Part shown: piece by piece, positions 16,795 through 23,687 of the stretch
How positions within the stretch are numbered: position 1 is the stretch's first letter
Layout of the letters: each line of letters opens with the position of its first letter
Origin: Treponema sp. UBA6988
Lineage (GTDB): Bacteria; Spirochaetota; Spirochaetia; Treponematales; Treponemataceae
Direction: 5' to 3'
Assembly (NCBI GenBank): GCA_002448445.1
Contig: DJYC01000063.1
Span: forward strand, 1 to 46,307
DNA length: 46,307 nucleotides
Program-made: the position numbers and the translations under genes
The notes under the pieces: model-generated
Told to the model about the DNA's origin: nothing
What the model saw: only the letters and a program-made list of their open reading frames with translations
Database searches by the model: none

Positions 16795-16980
16795 TTACAA
16801 ATTCTTGCAACAATCCACAGAAATTAATATACAAAGTACTGTAAAAAAAATGCAAGAACAAACAAGATTTGTCTTAAAATCGCTTCCTCTGATATAAACT
16901 CTGCAAATAAATAATACCATTGTCACAAAAAAAACAACTAATATACTGCCAAATAATTTTAATAGAATCGATAAAGTCAT
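16795..16980 (-). CDS. Small two-span membrane protein
   Basis: A 61-residue protein with two hydrophobic helices (LFGSILVVFFVTMVLFI and LVCSCIFFTVLCILISV) around a short charged loop. A strong GAGAGGTGG ribosome binding site 5 nt before ATG 16980 argues that it is translated. I recognise no family. It lies between the Rpn unit and another membrane protein gene, in a region with Rhs-type cargo, so an immunity or small-toxin role is conceivable but unsupported. Confidence 0.6.
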   Translation of the reverse strand: MTLSILLKLFGSILVVFFVTMVLFICRVYIRGSDFKTNLVCSCIFFTVLCILISVDCCKNL

Positions 16981-17077
16981 AATCCACCTCTCTAATTTTC
17001 CTGCAATTTTTTCAGCATATCTTTTAAGTAATTCAACATCTCCTCATTATGTATTTTGTAACTTACACAATGTCCTG

Positions 17078-17755
17078 CTAATTTTTTTGTTGTTCAAGAG
17101 CTTTTTTCCGTTTGAAAAAACTGATGCAATTAAAAACTATTAATAATAACTCCGGCCATAACTCGGCAAGCAGTGAAAGGCAGAGCATCACTTCGTTTAA
17201 AGGTCTGGTTAAAATAGCAACAATAATTTCTGTTGACAGCAATAAAGAAATTGCAATGTTTATGATTCTTTTATAAGTATTATTATCTATACCATATATC
17301 AGCATAACTATAAAAAATAAAAATGAGAAAATAAACAATGGATGACTGAATGTATTTGTAACAAGTGGCTTGGGGAGCCACATCTCCAAAATAAATAATA
17401 CTAATAATACATCAATCAGCAGGTCCAGCTTTGTTACTTCTTTATTTTTGTTTCGAATAAATACCAGAACAATAATTGTTATAAGCAGATATACAAGCAA
17501 AGGTGAAAAGTGGCATTTTTGCAATGCTTTCTTATACAGTTCTGTTTTTTTTATTTTAGCAAAAAATATTGCTCCATCAATATTTTTACAGTAAAGATAA
17601 CCGCCTTTTACATTTAACCAAGACGTACCTCCTATGGAACATTGTTTTATTTGAACCAAATCATTTTTCAATCCCAAAATTACCAGCACAATCAACGCAC
17701 CCCGCAGCAAGCTACGGGGTATGAGTTCCTCATAAAACGAATCCCCCTGTATCAA
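17078..17755 (-). CDS. Multi-pass membrane protein, 5' end replaced by a repeat
   Basis: A 225-residue frame with hydrophobic segments at about 21-35, 85-100, 112-126, 140-155, 165-182 and 190-208, and basic ends. Residues 1 to about 21 (MIQGDSFYEELIPRSLLRG) are encoded by the 184-bp repeat at 17690-17874, so the native N-terminus was probably lost when the repeat arrived. No good ribosome binding site precedes the frame's ATG. The rest (NDLVQIKQCSIGGTSWLNVK onward) looks coding. The function is unknown; it is likely a truncated accessory gene. Confidence 0.5.
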   Translation of the reverse strand: MIQGDSFYEELIPRSLLRGALIVLVILGLKNDLVQIKQCSIGGTSWLNVKGGYLYCKNIDGAIFFAKIKKTELYKKALQKCHFSPLLVYLLITIIVLVFIRNKNKEVTKLDLLIDVLLVLFILEMWLPKPLVTNTFSHPLFIFSFLFFIVMLIYGIDNNTYKRIINIAISLLLSTEIIVAILTRPLNEVMLCLSLLAELWPELLLIVFNCISFFKRKKALEQQKN

Positions 17756-17874
17756 AACATCCTTACGCGAACCAACGAGGTGTGCGTTGTTCTTAAAAGG
17801 TATTGCAGTCAGGGTTGAATACCCTTATTCCCGCCCCAAGGGGCGGGGTATTCAACCCTTCCGCGCGAATAAAA
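17690..17874 (+). repeat. 184-bp hairpin-rich repeat, copy 2
   Basis: Second copy of the element at 11534-11717, in the same orientation. Flanks are unrelated (AGCAC upstream here, GCA upstream in copy 1; AAAAAAC versus GCACGG downstream), which defines the ends. It overlaps the start of the membrane protein gene on the minus strand. Confidence 0.7.
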
Positions 17875-17937
17875 AAAACTGTCAATAAACTATAGTGAAT
17901 AAAGTTATTTTTCAAAATGCAATGCCCCTCCCTTTAT

Positions 17938-18072
17938 CCATGAATTGCATCATGTCTGTTTGCCCAGAGCAGGGTCTTTCTCCATAATAATACAACCCCA
18001 CGGCGAACCACAAGCTACTGGCTGTGCTTCGTCCATCTCGTTGCCATCACTGTCCGAGATTAGGCTTGCGCT
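17938..18072 (-). pseudogene. Possible C-terminal remnant of an unknown protein
   Basis: In one minus-strand frame, about 45 codons read as a protein-like end (KCHLESASLISDSDGNEMDE, then AQPVACGSPWGCIIMEKDP) with a stop near 17950. There is no start codon or ribosome binding site, and a stop lies just upstream in the adjoining repeat. It looks like a decayed gene end. No family is recognised. Confidence 0.25.
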
Positions 18073-18089
18073 TTCCAAGTGACACTTAG

Positions 18090-18275
18090 GCTAGCAAGGG
18101 CGAAGCTTTTTGTAGCATAAAAAAGCGCGGCAGGCACTGGAGGGGCCCGCCAAAGGCGGGTTGCGCTAGCAATGGAGGGGTTGGGGCCCCGGAACCCCGG
18201 AAGCGCCACACAAAAGGCACAAGTGATGACGAAAAAAAATATTTGTACCAAAAGCAAGTGCCGCAAAAAAATTCA
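18090..18275 (+). repeat. GC-rich mosaic repeat (copy E)
   Basis: GCGGCAGGCACTGGAGGGGC, a GGCCCGCC/GGCGGG hairpin, AGCAATGGAGGGG, CGGAACCCCGGAAGCGCCAC and an AAGCAAGTGCCGCA right end. It shares both ends with copies C and J. With the remnant and the 184-bp repeat, this accounts for the gap before the PrsW-like gene. Confidence 0.65.
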
Positions 18276-18308
18276 TCCGACAACCTTCTGAAACACTGTA
18301 AATATCGC

Positions 18309-18337
18309 TTGCAAAATATATAAAATTGGATTATCCT
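18309..18337 (+). promoter_or_regulatory. Promoter of the PrsW-H1 fusion gene, leaderless type
   Basis: TTGCAA (18309-18314), 17 bp, TATCCT (18332-18337), 6 nt, ATG 18344. This favours ATG 18344 over the upstream TTG at 18326, which lies inside the promoter. Confidence 0.65.
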
Positions 18338-18343
18338 ATAAAT

Positions 18344-19951
18344 ATGAATATTTATGCTTCAATAGCAATGACTTTTATACCCCTTGTTACGGTGTATATC
18401 TGTTTTTTGCTGCTGGGGAAAGATTTCAATAAAGTTCATGGAGCAGCGGCTTGTCTTTGCGGACTGTTGGCACTTCTTCCTATTGAACTTCTTTTGATAA
18501 TAATTCATACATGGCATCCTTTCGTCTCTGTAAATTTACCTGGACGGCTTATAAAGGGTTTACTCATAAATGGCATTATAGAAGAATCGGCAAAGATGGC
18601 GTTTCTTTTTTTACTGCCTGCAAAGAAGTCCAAGCTTTCCGCCTTTTTTTCTTATGCGGTGCTTTGCGGACTTACCTTGGGATGTCTTGAAACCTTAATC
18701 TACTTGATATACGGAAATAGAAGTATAACACTTAGGCTTTTTACGGCTGTGGTAATGCATACATTCTGCGCAGGGCTGAGCGGGTTATTTGTGTACTGCA
18801 TAAAGCGCAGGCAGGAGCTTGCGGACAAGTCGCTCTTATGGCTTCCATTTGCACTTGCGGTTTTGTTCCATGGGTTATATAATTATTTTGCCGGGATTTA
18901 TGGTACGCTGCATTACTTTGCCTATGCGGTGATTGCGGCCACCATACTGGAATGTAAATTGCGCTATCAAAGCGTAAAGATAAAATTTGAAAGGAAAGCT
19001 TCGGTAAATCCGGGGCTTGAAAATCAAGGAGACGCGAAAAAAATGGGTTTTGGTAATTTCTTCAAGAAAGTCTTTGGCTCATCAGACGAAGAGAAGGCAA
19101 CTGAAAAGACACAGGTTCAGGAAAGCGCACAGACAGTAGCAGAAGACGATGCAACAATTGCAGACGATGCAACCATGGTTGACTCAGATTCTACACTTGT
19201 AAGCGAAGACAATTCTTCCGATGAAACAATTTCATCCGACGTGCAGGCAGACATGTCTTTTGCAATGCACACCGCAGCAGAATTTGCTTCCGACAAGCCA
19301 AGGTCAGATGATAAATTTGCAGAAGCACTCAAACTTGTTGACGTATTTGACGAAGACAAGGACCCGCAGCCAGATCCTATAAGCGAAACAGAAGCTTTTG
19401 AATCCATCGAAAAGGCAGAAAAGGCTGTCACAAAGAGCACAAGGGGCAGAAAGAAGGGTTCAACTGTAAAGAAAACAGCAGAAAAGGCTGTAAAAGAAGC
19501 AAAGACTACGGCCAAGAAGACTGCAAAAACGGCAGAAAAGAAACCTAGCGCAGCAAAGAAAGCCGTAACAAAGAAGGCAACTGCCGCAAAGAAGACAGCG
19601 GAAAAGGCTGTAAAGGAAGCAAAGTCCACGGCAAAGAAGACTGCAAAAACAGCAGAAAAGAAAGTTAGCGATGCAAAGAAAGCCGTAACAAAGAAGGCAA
19701 CTGCCGCAAAGAAGACAGCAGAAAAAGCCGTCAAAAAGACAGCCGCAAAGGCAAGCACGGCAAAGAAAACCGCAGCGTCAAAAGCCGCAGGGGCAAAGGC
19801 AAGCGCAACAAAGAAAGTAAAGGCTGCAAAGGCTACAGTTGCAAAGAAGTCCGCAACGCTTAAAGCAACAAAAGCAAGTGCCGCAAAGAAGACTGCAACC
19901 GCAAAGGCAACAACCGCAAAAAAGACAGCTGCCAAGAAAACCACAAAATAA
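18344..19951 (+). CDS. PrsW-like intramembrane protease fused to an acidic linker and histone-H1-like tail
   Basis: A 535-residue protein from ATG 18344. Residues ~1-210 are a multi-pass membrane domain with PrsW motifs: IIEESAKM (E80, E81, K84), CGLTLGCLETLIY (E116), VMHTFCAGLSG (H139) and LFHGLYNYF (H176). PrsW enzymes are glutamic-type proteases that cleave inside the membrane, classically anti-sigma factors. Residues ~250-380 are soluble and acidic. Residues ~385-535 are Lys/Ala/Thr-rich H1/AlgP-like DNA-binding sequence with a 40-codon tandem repeat. An internal ATG at 19043 (MGFGNFFKKVFGSS) has AAGGAG 11 nt upstream, so the tail may also be made alone as a 302-residue protein. It may be an ancestral two-gene pair joined in frame. 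Confidence 0.8.
   Translation: MNIYASIAMTFIPLVTVYICFLLLGKDFNKVHGAAACLCGLLALLPIELLLIIIHTWHPFVSVNLPGRLIKGLLINGIIEESAKMAFLFLLPAKKSKLSAFFSYAVLCGLTLGCLETLIYLIYGNRSITLRLFTAVVMHTFCAGLSGLFVYCIKRRQELADKSLLWLPFALAVLFHGLYNYFAGIYGTLHYFAYAVIAATILECKLRYQSVKIKFERKASVNPGLENQGDAKKMGFGNFFKKVFGSSDEEKATEKTQVQESAQTVAEDDATIADDATMVDSDSTLVSEDNSSDETISSDVQADMSFAMHTAAEFASDKPRSDDKFAEALKLVDVFDEDKDPQPDPISETEAFESIEKAEKAVTKSTRGRKKGSTVKKTAEKAVKEAKTTAKKTAKTAEKKPSAAKKAVTKKATAAKKTAEKAVKEAKSTAKKTAKTAEKKVSDAKKAVTKKATAAKKTAEKAVKKTAAKASTAKKTAASKAAGAKASATKKVKAAKATVAKKSATLKATKASAAKKTATAKATTAKKTAAKKTTK
19026..19045 (+). promoter_or_regulatory. Possible internal ribosome binding site and start
   Basis: AAGGAG (19026-19031) is followed 11 nt later by an in-frame ATG (19043) at the exact junction between the membrane domain and the soluble part. 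The spacing is slightly long. It could initiate a free H1-like product. Confidence 0.4.
19469..19728 (+). repeat. In-frame 120-bp tandem repeat in the H1-like tail
   Basis: Units at 19469-19588 and 19589-19708, with a partial third, each encode 40 residues beginning KKTAEKAVKEAK and ending KKAVTKKATAA. They are nearly identical at DNA level, so copy number may vary between strains by slippage or recombination. Confidence 0.8.
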
Positions 19952-19972
19952 GGCACTAAAATAATTTTTGCC

Positions 19973-20019
19973 AAAAAGGTCTGCCCCAAAGCAAATGCTT
20001 CCGGACAGGCCTTTTTTTT
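19973..20019 (+). terminator. Rho-independent terminator after the PrsW-H1 gene
   Basis: AAAAAGGTCTGCCC pairs with GGACAGGCCTTTTT (one mismatch, one wobble) and is followed by a run of eight T (20012-20019). Confidence 0.75.
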
Positions 20020-20093
20020 ACCGCACATCCGCCCACCAAAAAAGCCTGCGGTGTACCCCAAGGGTAATTTGCGAACAAAGGTTGCCCCATCGC

Positions 20094-20122
20094 TTGCAAG
20101 CAGAATACATTTCCGCTAATAT
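20094..20122 (+). promoter_or_regulatory. Promoter of the outer-membrane protein gene, leaderless type
   Basis: TTGCAA (20094-20099), 17 bp, TAATAT (20117-20122), 6 nt, ATG 20129. No ribosome binding site. Confidence 0.68.
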
Positions 20123-20128
20123 AGGCAC

Positions 20129-21268
20129 ATGAAAAAATTAAGCGTATACACAAAAGCATTACTTGCCTGCACTGCACTCTTCCTGCAGAATCAACTTTTT
20201 TCCCAACCATCAGGAAAAACAATAATCACCGTGGGAACGACACCCCTGCAAAAAGAAGCCCAAGAAGATGCAAAAAAAGAATTTGGCGGTGCCTACCTCC
20301 TCTTTAACGGCGAACTCTCCAACGATATAATGACGGCCGGTGGAAAAATCTACTACCGCCTGCACTCCGCATCCGAGCAGGACGAAAATGCACAAAAACT
20401 GGACGTAAAAAGGGCCTACATAAAAATCCGCCCCTTCAAAACAGAAGACCTGGAACTTGGCATGGGAAAGCTTTATTCCTACTATCTTAGCGGCGGCTAC
20501 TTTGACCTTAACGAATTCTACACAGGCTCCACACGCTGGGGAAAAACAGGCGTTGGCATAAAGGCTAAAAAGTCAGGCTTTAACGCAGGCGTTGCAATCC
20601 CGGTGGAAGAATCCTACAAAGAATTTGAAGACAATTTTGCCATCAACGGATTTGCAGGCTACGACTTTGCCCACCTCTTTGACATTCCACTCAACTTTGG
20701 CGCAACCCTCTTCTACCAGTCAGCCGCAGACGAAGACCCCAAGGAATTTTCCAAAAAAGACCTGAGTTCCGCAGTTTCGCTTTTCTACTCCAAAAAAAAC
20801 GGAGACTCCCTGCTTAAAAAAATCTCCGCATTCGCATCATATTCATGGAATTCAGAACCCTACGCCGCAAATTCAACATATAAGAACATAGAAAACTACA
20901 AGCAAATCGGCAAGGCAAAATTTGCCTCATTAAACTTTAAGGTAAACTTTGACTTTGCATCATTCACGCTGGAAGGAGAAGCAGGCCATTCAATGGAAGG
21001 TGATTACGTCCCCCTCTACGCAGGAACCCAGCTTTTAATTCCGGTAACGCCCCACATAAGCTTGCGCCCACAATTCTTCTACTACGCAGGAGTCAACACA
21101 AAAGACTCCGACCTTTCGCGCACAACATACGTATTCTACCCCCGCCTCATGCTCTACTTTGGCAAAAACACAATCAGCGCCGGTGCCCAATTTGAACGCA
21201 GGCAGACCACCGCTGAAGACTGGAACCTTGGCTGGAGCATTCCACTTTACTGGGAATACAAATTTTAA
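20129..21268 (+). CDS. Outer-membrane beta-barrel porin-like protein
   Basis: A 379-residue protein. The signal peptide (KALLACTALFLQNQLFSQ, cleaved near residue 26) is followed by alternating amphipathic strands throughout: KIYYRLHSA, LELGMGKLYSYYLSGGYF, VGIKAKKSGFNAGVAIP and so on. The protein ends in YWEYKF; a terminal aromatic residue is the outer-membrane insertion signal. The architecture fits spirochete porin-like proteins of about 40 kDa. The solute is unknown. It stands alone between two repeat-rich gaps. Confidence 0.75.
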   Translation: MKKLSVYTKALLACTALFLQNQLFSQPSGKTIITVGTTPLQKEAQEDAKKEFGGAYLLFNGELSNDIMTAGGKIYYRLHSASEQDENAQKLDVKRAYIKIRPFKTEDLELGMGKLYSYYLSGGYFDLNEFYTGSTRWGKTGVGIKAKKSGFNAGVAIPVEESYKEFEDNFAINGFAGYDFAHLFDIPLNFGATLFYQSAADEDPKEFSKKDLSSAVSLFYSKKNGDSLLKKISAFASYSWNSEPYAANSTYKNIENYKQIGKAKFASLNFKVNFDFASFTLEGEAGHSMEGDYVPLYAGTQLLIPVTPHISLRPQFFYYAGVNTKDSDLSRTTYVFYPRLMLYFGKNTISAGAQFERRQTTAEDWNLGWSIPLYWEYKF

Positions 21269-21289
21269 ATTCCTTTCTGGATCACCCCG

Positions 21290-21430
21290 GCTTTTAAACA
21301 AATAGCGCCAAGGACGGCGCGTCATTTCGTAGCAAACAAAAGCCGCAAGTTTTTGTAAAAAACTTGTGTATAAAAATTGCAAGGATGCAATTTTTATACA
21401 CGGCCCCTTCCAATCCGCGCTATAGGCCTT
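21290..21430 (+). repeat. Mosaic repeat with two perfect hairpins (copy F)
   Basis: AATAGCGCCAAGGACGGCGCG is followed by a 9-bp-arm hairpin (21346-21366) and a 16-bp-arm perfect hairpin (21366-21401), then CCCCTTCCAATCCGCGCTA. The layout parallels copy C but the hairpin arms differ in sequence. Confidence 0.65.
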
Positions 21431-21479
21431 TTACAAATGCCATCTTTTTTTTCTGCATAAAACATGCTATTCTTTATAC

Positions 21480-22472
21480 ATGAATATGAAAAAGATTTTT
21501 CTCCAAACCTCCATTTTCATTAGCACCATAATTTCTCTAAGTGCCTGTTTTGCATCGCCAAAAGACAAGGCAAAACCCGCCCTTGAATACATAGAAAAAA
21601 AATCTTTCCACAACGAACTGCTTGACCAAAAAGATACGGGCAAGAAATTTTGGATAGACAAAGAAACGATTGTAATTCAAAACAATAGCGACAAAGACCT
21701 TCAGTTCAAACTAAAAGCACATTTTCCCCAAGACTTTAAGGCCGGACACATTGCAAGCGAAGAGCTTATAGGTTATTCGGACAGTAAGTGCAAGCTAAGA
21801 GTCTTTACCGCAAAAGCAAACAGCAAGAGCACTTTTACTGTTTATTTTTTTGGAGATGAACTTAATACTGATTCGCCAAAAAAATACAACCGCAGCCCAA
21901 TCCCCAAAAAGAACCTTGTCATCGAGCCTGTTTCAAAAAGCGACATGGTAAATGACTACTTTGCCTTTTTTGACTTTGTTCTTTACGGCGGAGACATAGA
22001 ATGGGACGACTCTCAAATAGTCAACCATAACGCGCTTGCCAATAAAGTTGAAGAAGAAATTTTAAGCCGTGCAGCTGCCATTATGTCTGGAAAAGAACTG
22101 GAATCATTTAAAAGCTGGTTTAATAATTGGATTCCCTTCTGCCAGATGATAGATGATGAATTGTATTCAAAAATGTCAATAGAAGAAATGTCCATAGAAG
22201 ACGGCGACTCTCCTATTGTTATGATAACAACAAGCCACAACCATGCAACAAAAGAAATCTGGGATTTGGCCAGCTCCCACACTCCAAATTTGCAGGAGCA
22301 GATAGACGCTGAATGGGATTATATTGACGAGGGAATTGGCGGAAAATGGTATCCGACCTTTACGGCAAAAGAAAAGCATGTCTTTCATTTTGATAGCGAA
22401 AACAAAATCAACTTTGTACAAACGACCATACTTGATGCCTGGTGGTCCGATAAAAGAGGAGGCATACAATGA
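21480..22472 (+). CDS. Putative lipoprotein of unknown function
   Basis: A 330-residue exported protein with a lipobox-like SLSAC (Cys ~23). I recognise no domain. There are polar, mixed alpha/beta stretches and several Trp (SWFNNWIPF, WDDSQIVN, DAWWSDKRGG at the end). A TATTCT box ends 6 nt before ATG 21480, but its -35 region is only a T run, so the promoter is less certain. An in-frame ATG at 21486 is an alternative start. The stop overlaps the start of the next gene (ATGA), implying translational coupling. Confidence 0.65.
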   Translation: MNMKKIFLQTSIFISTIISLSACFASPKDKAKPALEYIEKKSFHNELLDQKDTGKKFWIDKETIVIQNNSDKDLQFKLKAHFPQDFKAGHIASEELIGYSDSKCKLRVFTAKANSKSTFTVYFFGDELNTDSPKKYNRSPIPKKNLVIEPVSKSDMVNDYFAFFDFVLYGGDIEWDDSQIVNHNALANKVEEEILSRAAAIMSGKELESFKSWFNNWIPFCQMIDDELYSKMSIEEMSIEDGDSPIVMITTSHNHATKEIWDLASSHTPNLQEQIDAEWDYIDEGIGGKWYPTFTAKEKHVFHFDSENKINFVQTTILDAWWSDKRGGIQ

Positions 22473-23218
22473 CATTCGATGGAAGCGAAAAAATAATCGG
22501 CCGCGGTGCCCAGGCCAAGGTTTTTCTTTACCAGAACTTTGCATACAAAGTTTACAATCCCTCTTACCCCGCTGAATGGATTTTGTTCGAAAAACATCAG
22601 CAGCAAGAAGTAAACAAGGCTGGCCTTAGCCCAATAAAGTACTATGACACAGACGACAGCCACATCATAAAAATGGACTTGGTTAAAGGCGACACTCTGG
22701 AAGATAGAATAACTGAATGTATGAAAAATAATTCCCCAGAAAAAGAATCAGAAATTATAAACTATTATAAAATTCTTGCAGAAGCGAATAAATTTGTTCA
22801 TTCGGCAAATAAAGACGGCCTAAAAATTCCCCGCCTTTACGACTTTGCGGCACAGGTTTTGATCGGCCAAGACAAGGAGAAAGTTCTTTCCATAATAGAA
22901 GAACTGTCCGGCAGGATGAAGGAATGCATCTGCCACCTGGACCTGCACTTTCTTAACATAATGCTTCTCCACGACGGATCCGGCTACAAAATCATTGACT
23001 GGATGAACGCACGCATTGCCCCTGCCGTCTTTGACTATGCCCGGACATTCGTTATTTTGGACGAGTTTTCAAAAGCTGCCCTAGAAGCTTACAAGCAAGT
23101 TGTCCTTCCAGATCTCTGGGCATCTGGAGTTAGCAAAGACGATTTTTCGTCTGCAATTAAAGCCTGTACAATTCTAAGGCAGCAGGAAAAAGGCTCTGGT
23201 AACGCTTCCCAAGCCTAG
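22469..23218 (+). CDS. Aminoglycoside-phosphotransferase/kinase-like protein
   Basis: A 249-residue cytoplasmic protein with a protein-kinase-like fold. A glycine-rich start IIGRGAQAKVFLYQNFAYKVY includes the likely ATP-binding Lys. The catalytic loop is CHLDLHFLNIML (Asp in HLDLHFLN), and KIIDWMNARIAPAVFDYAR provides the metal-binding Asp. This is the APH/choline-kinase pattern; the substrate is unknown and need not be an antibiotic. It is coupled to the upstream lipoprotein gene by a 4-bp overlap, and its stop overlaps the convergent small secreted protein gene by 4 bp. Confidence 0.78.
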   Translation: MTFDGSEKIIGRGAQAKVFLYQNFAYKVYNPSYPAEWILFEKHQQQEVNKAGLSPIKYYDTDDSHIIKMDLVKGDTLEDRITECMKNNSPEKESEIINYYKILAEANKFVHSANKDGLKIPRLYDFAAQVLIGQDKEKVLSIIEELSGRMKECICHLDLHFLNIMLLHDGSGYKIIDWMNARIAPAVFDYARTFVILDEFSKAALEAYKQVVLPDLWASGVSKDDFSSAIKACTILRQQEKGSGNASQA

Positions 23219-23622
23219 AATTCTTTGCCGAGAGGGCTTTCTTCGCTATAAAGCGAAACTTCAATTATGTCAAAAAGGGGATAATCCTTATATGACACAA
23301 CGTAAGAGACAGGGCCAACTTCATCAGGAACAACAATTCCTATGTGCGTTCCCTTGTCAATCAGATTAATGCTGGTACATGTATCTTTGCTTGACATTTC
23401 CCCCAGATGGAAAGCTCCAAGCGGTTCGCGGGCAATGTATTTTTCACCGTCCTTGTCCAAAAAATATGCAAGGCAGTCAAAGTTGGAAGCCTTTGTCTTG
23501 TTCACAAGCTTTACTTGATTGTAGCGGCCTTCAGACCCCGTAACCGTAAAGCGTATTTTTTCCGCATACAATCCGCCAATACAAAATAAAGCACAAAGCA
23601 TAGATACAATTATCTTTTTCAT
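23215..23622 (-). CDS. Small secreted protein of unknown function
   Basis: A 135-residue protein with a signal peptide (SMLCALFCIGGLYA, cleavage near residue 20) and a compact beta-rich mature part with two Cys (SNFDCLAYF, KDTCTSINL) that could form a disulfide. ATG 23622 is chosen over an ATG 12 nt upstream because GGAGG lies at the right distance (the upstream ATG is part of that site). No family is recognised. Confidence 0.65.
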   Translation of the reverse strand: MKKIIVSMLCALFCIGGLYAEKIRFTVTGSEGRYNQVKLVNKTKASNFDCLAYFLDKDGEKYIAREPLGAFHLGEMSSKDTCTSINLIDKGTHIGIVVPDEVGPVSYVVSYKDYPLFDIIEVSLYSEESPLGKEF

Positions 23623-23687
23623 AAAATCCTCCATAGTGCATCTATTAGATTAGACACCTATGGAAAGCAAAATTGTCACTTTTTTTA

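Noticed and set aside
19117..20061. 314-residue hydrophobic minus-strand ORF
   Set aside because: It is the reverse reading of the Lys/Ala-rich H1-like tail, which gives Phe/Ala runs resembling membrane segments.
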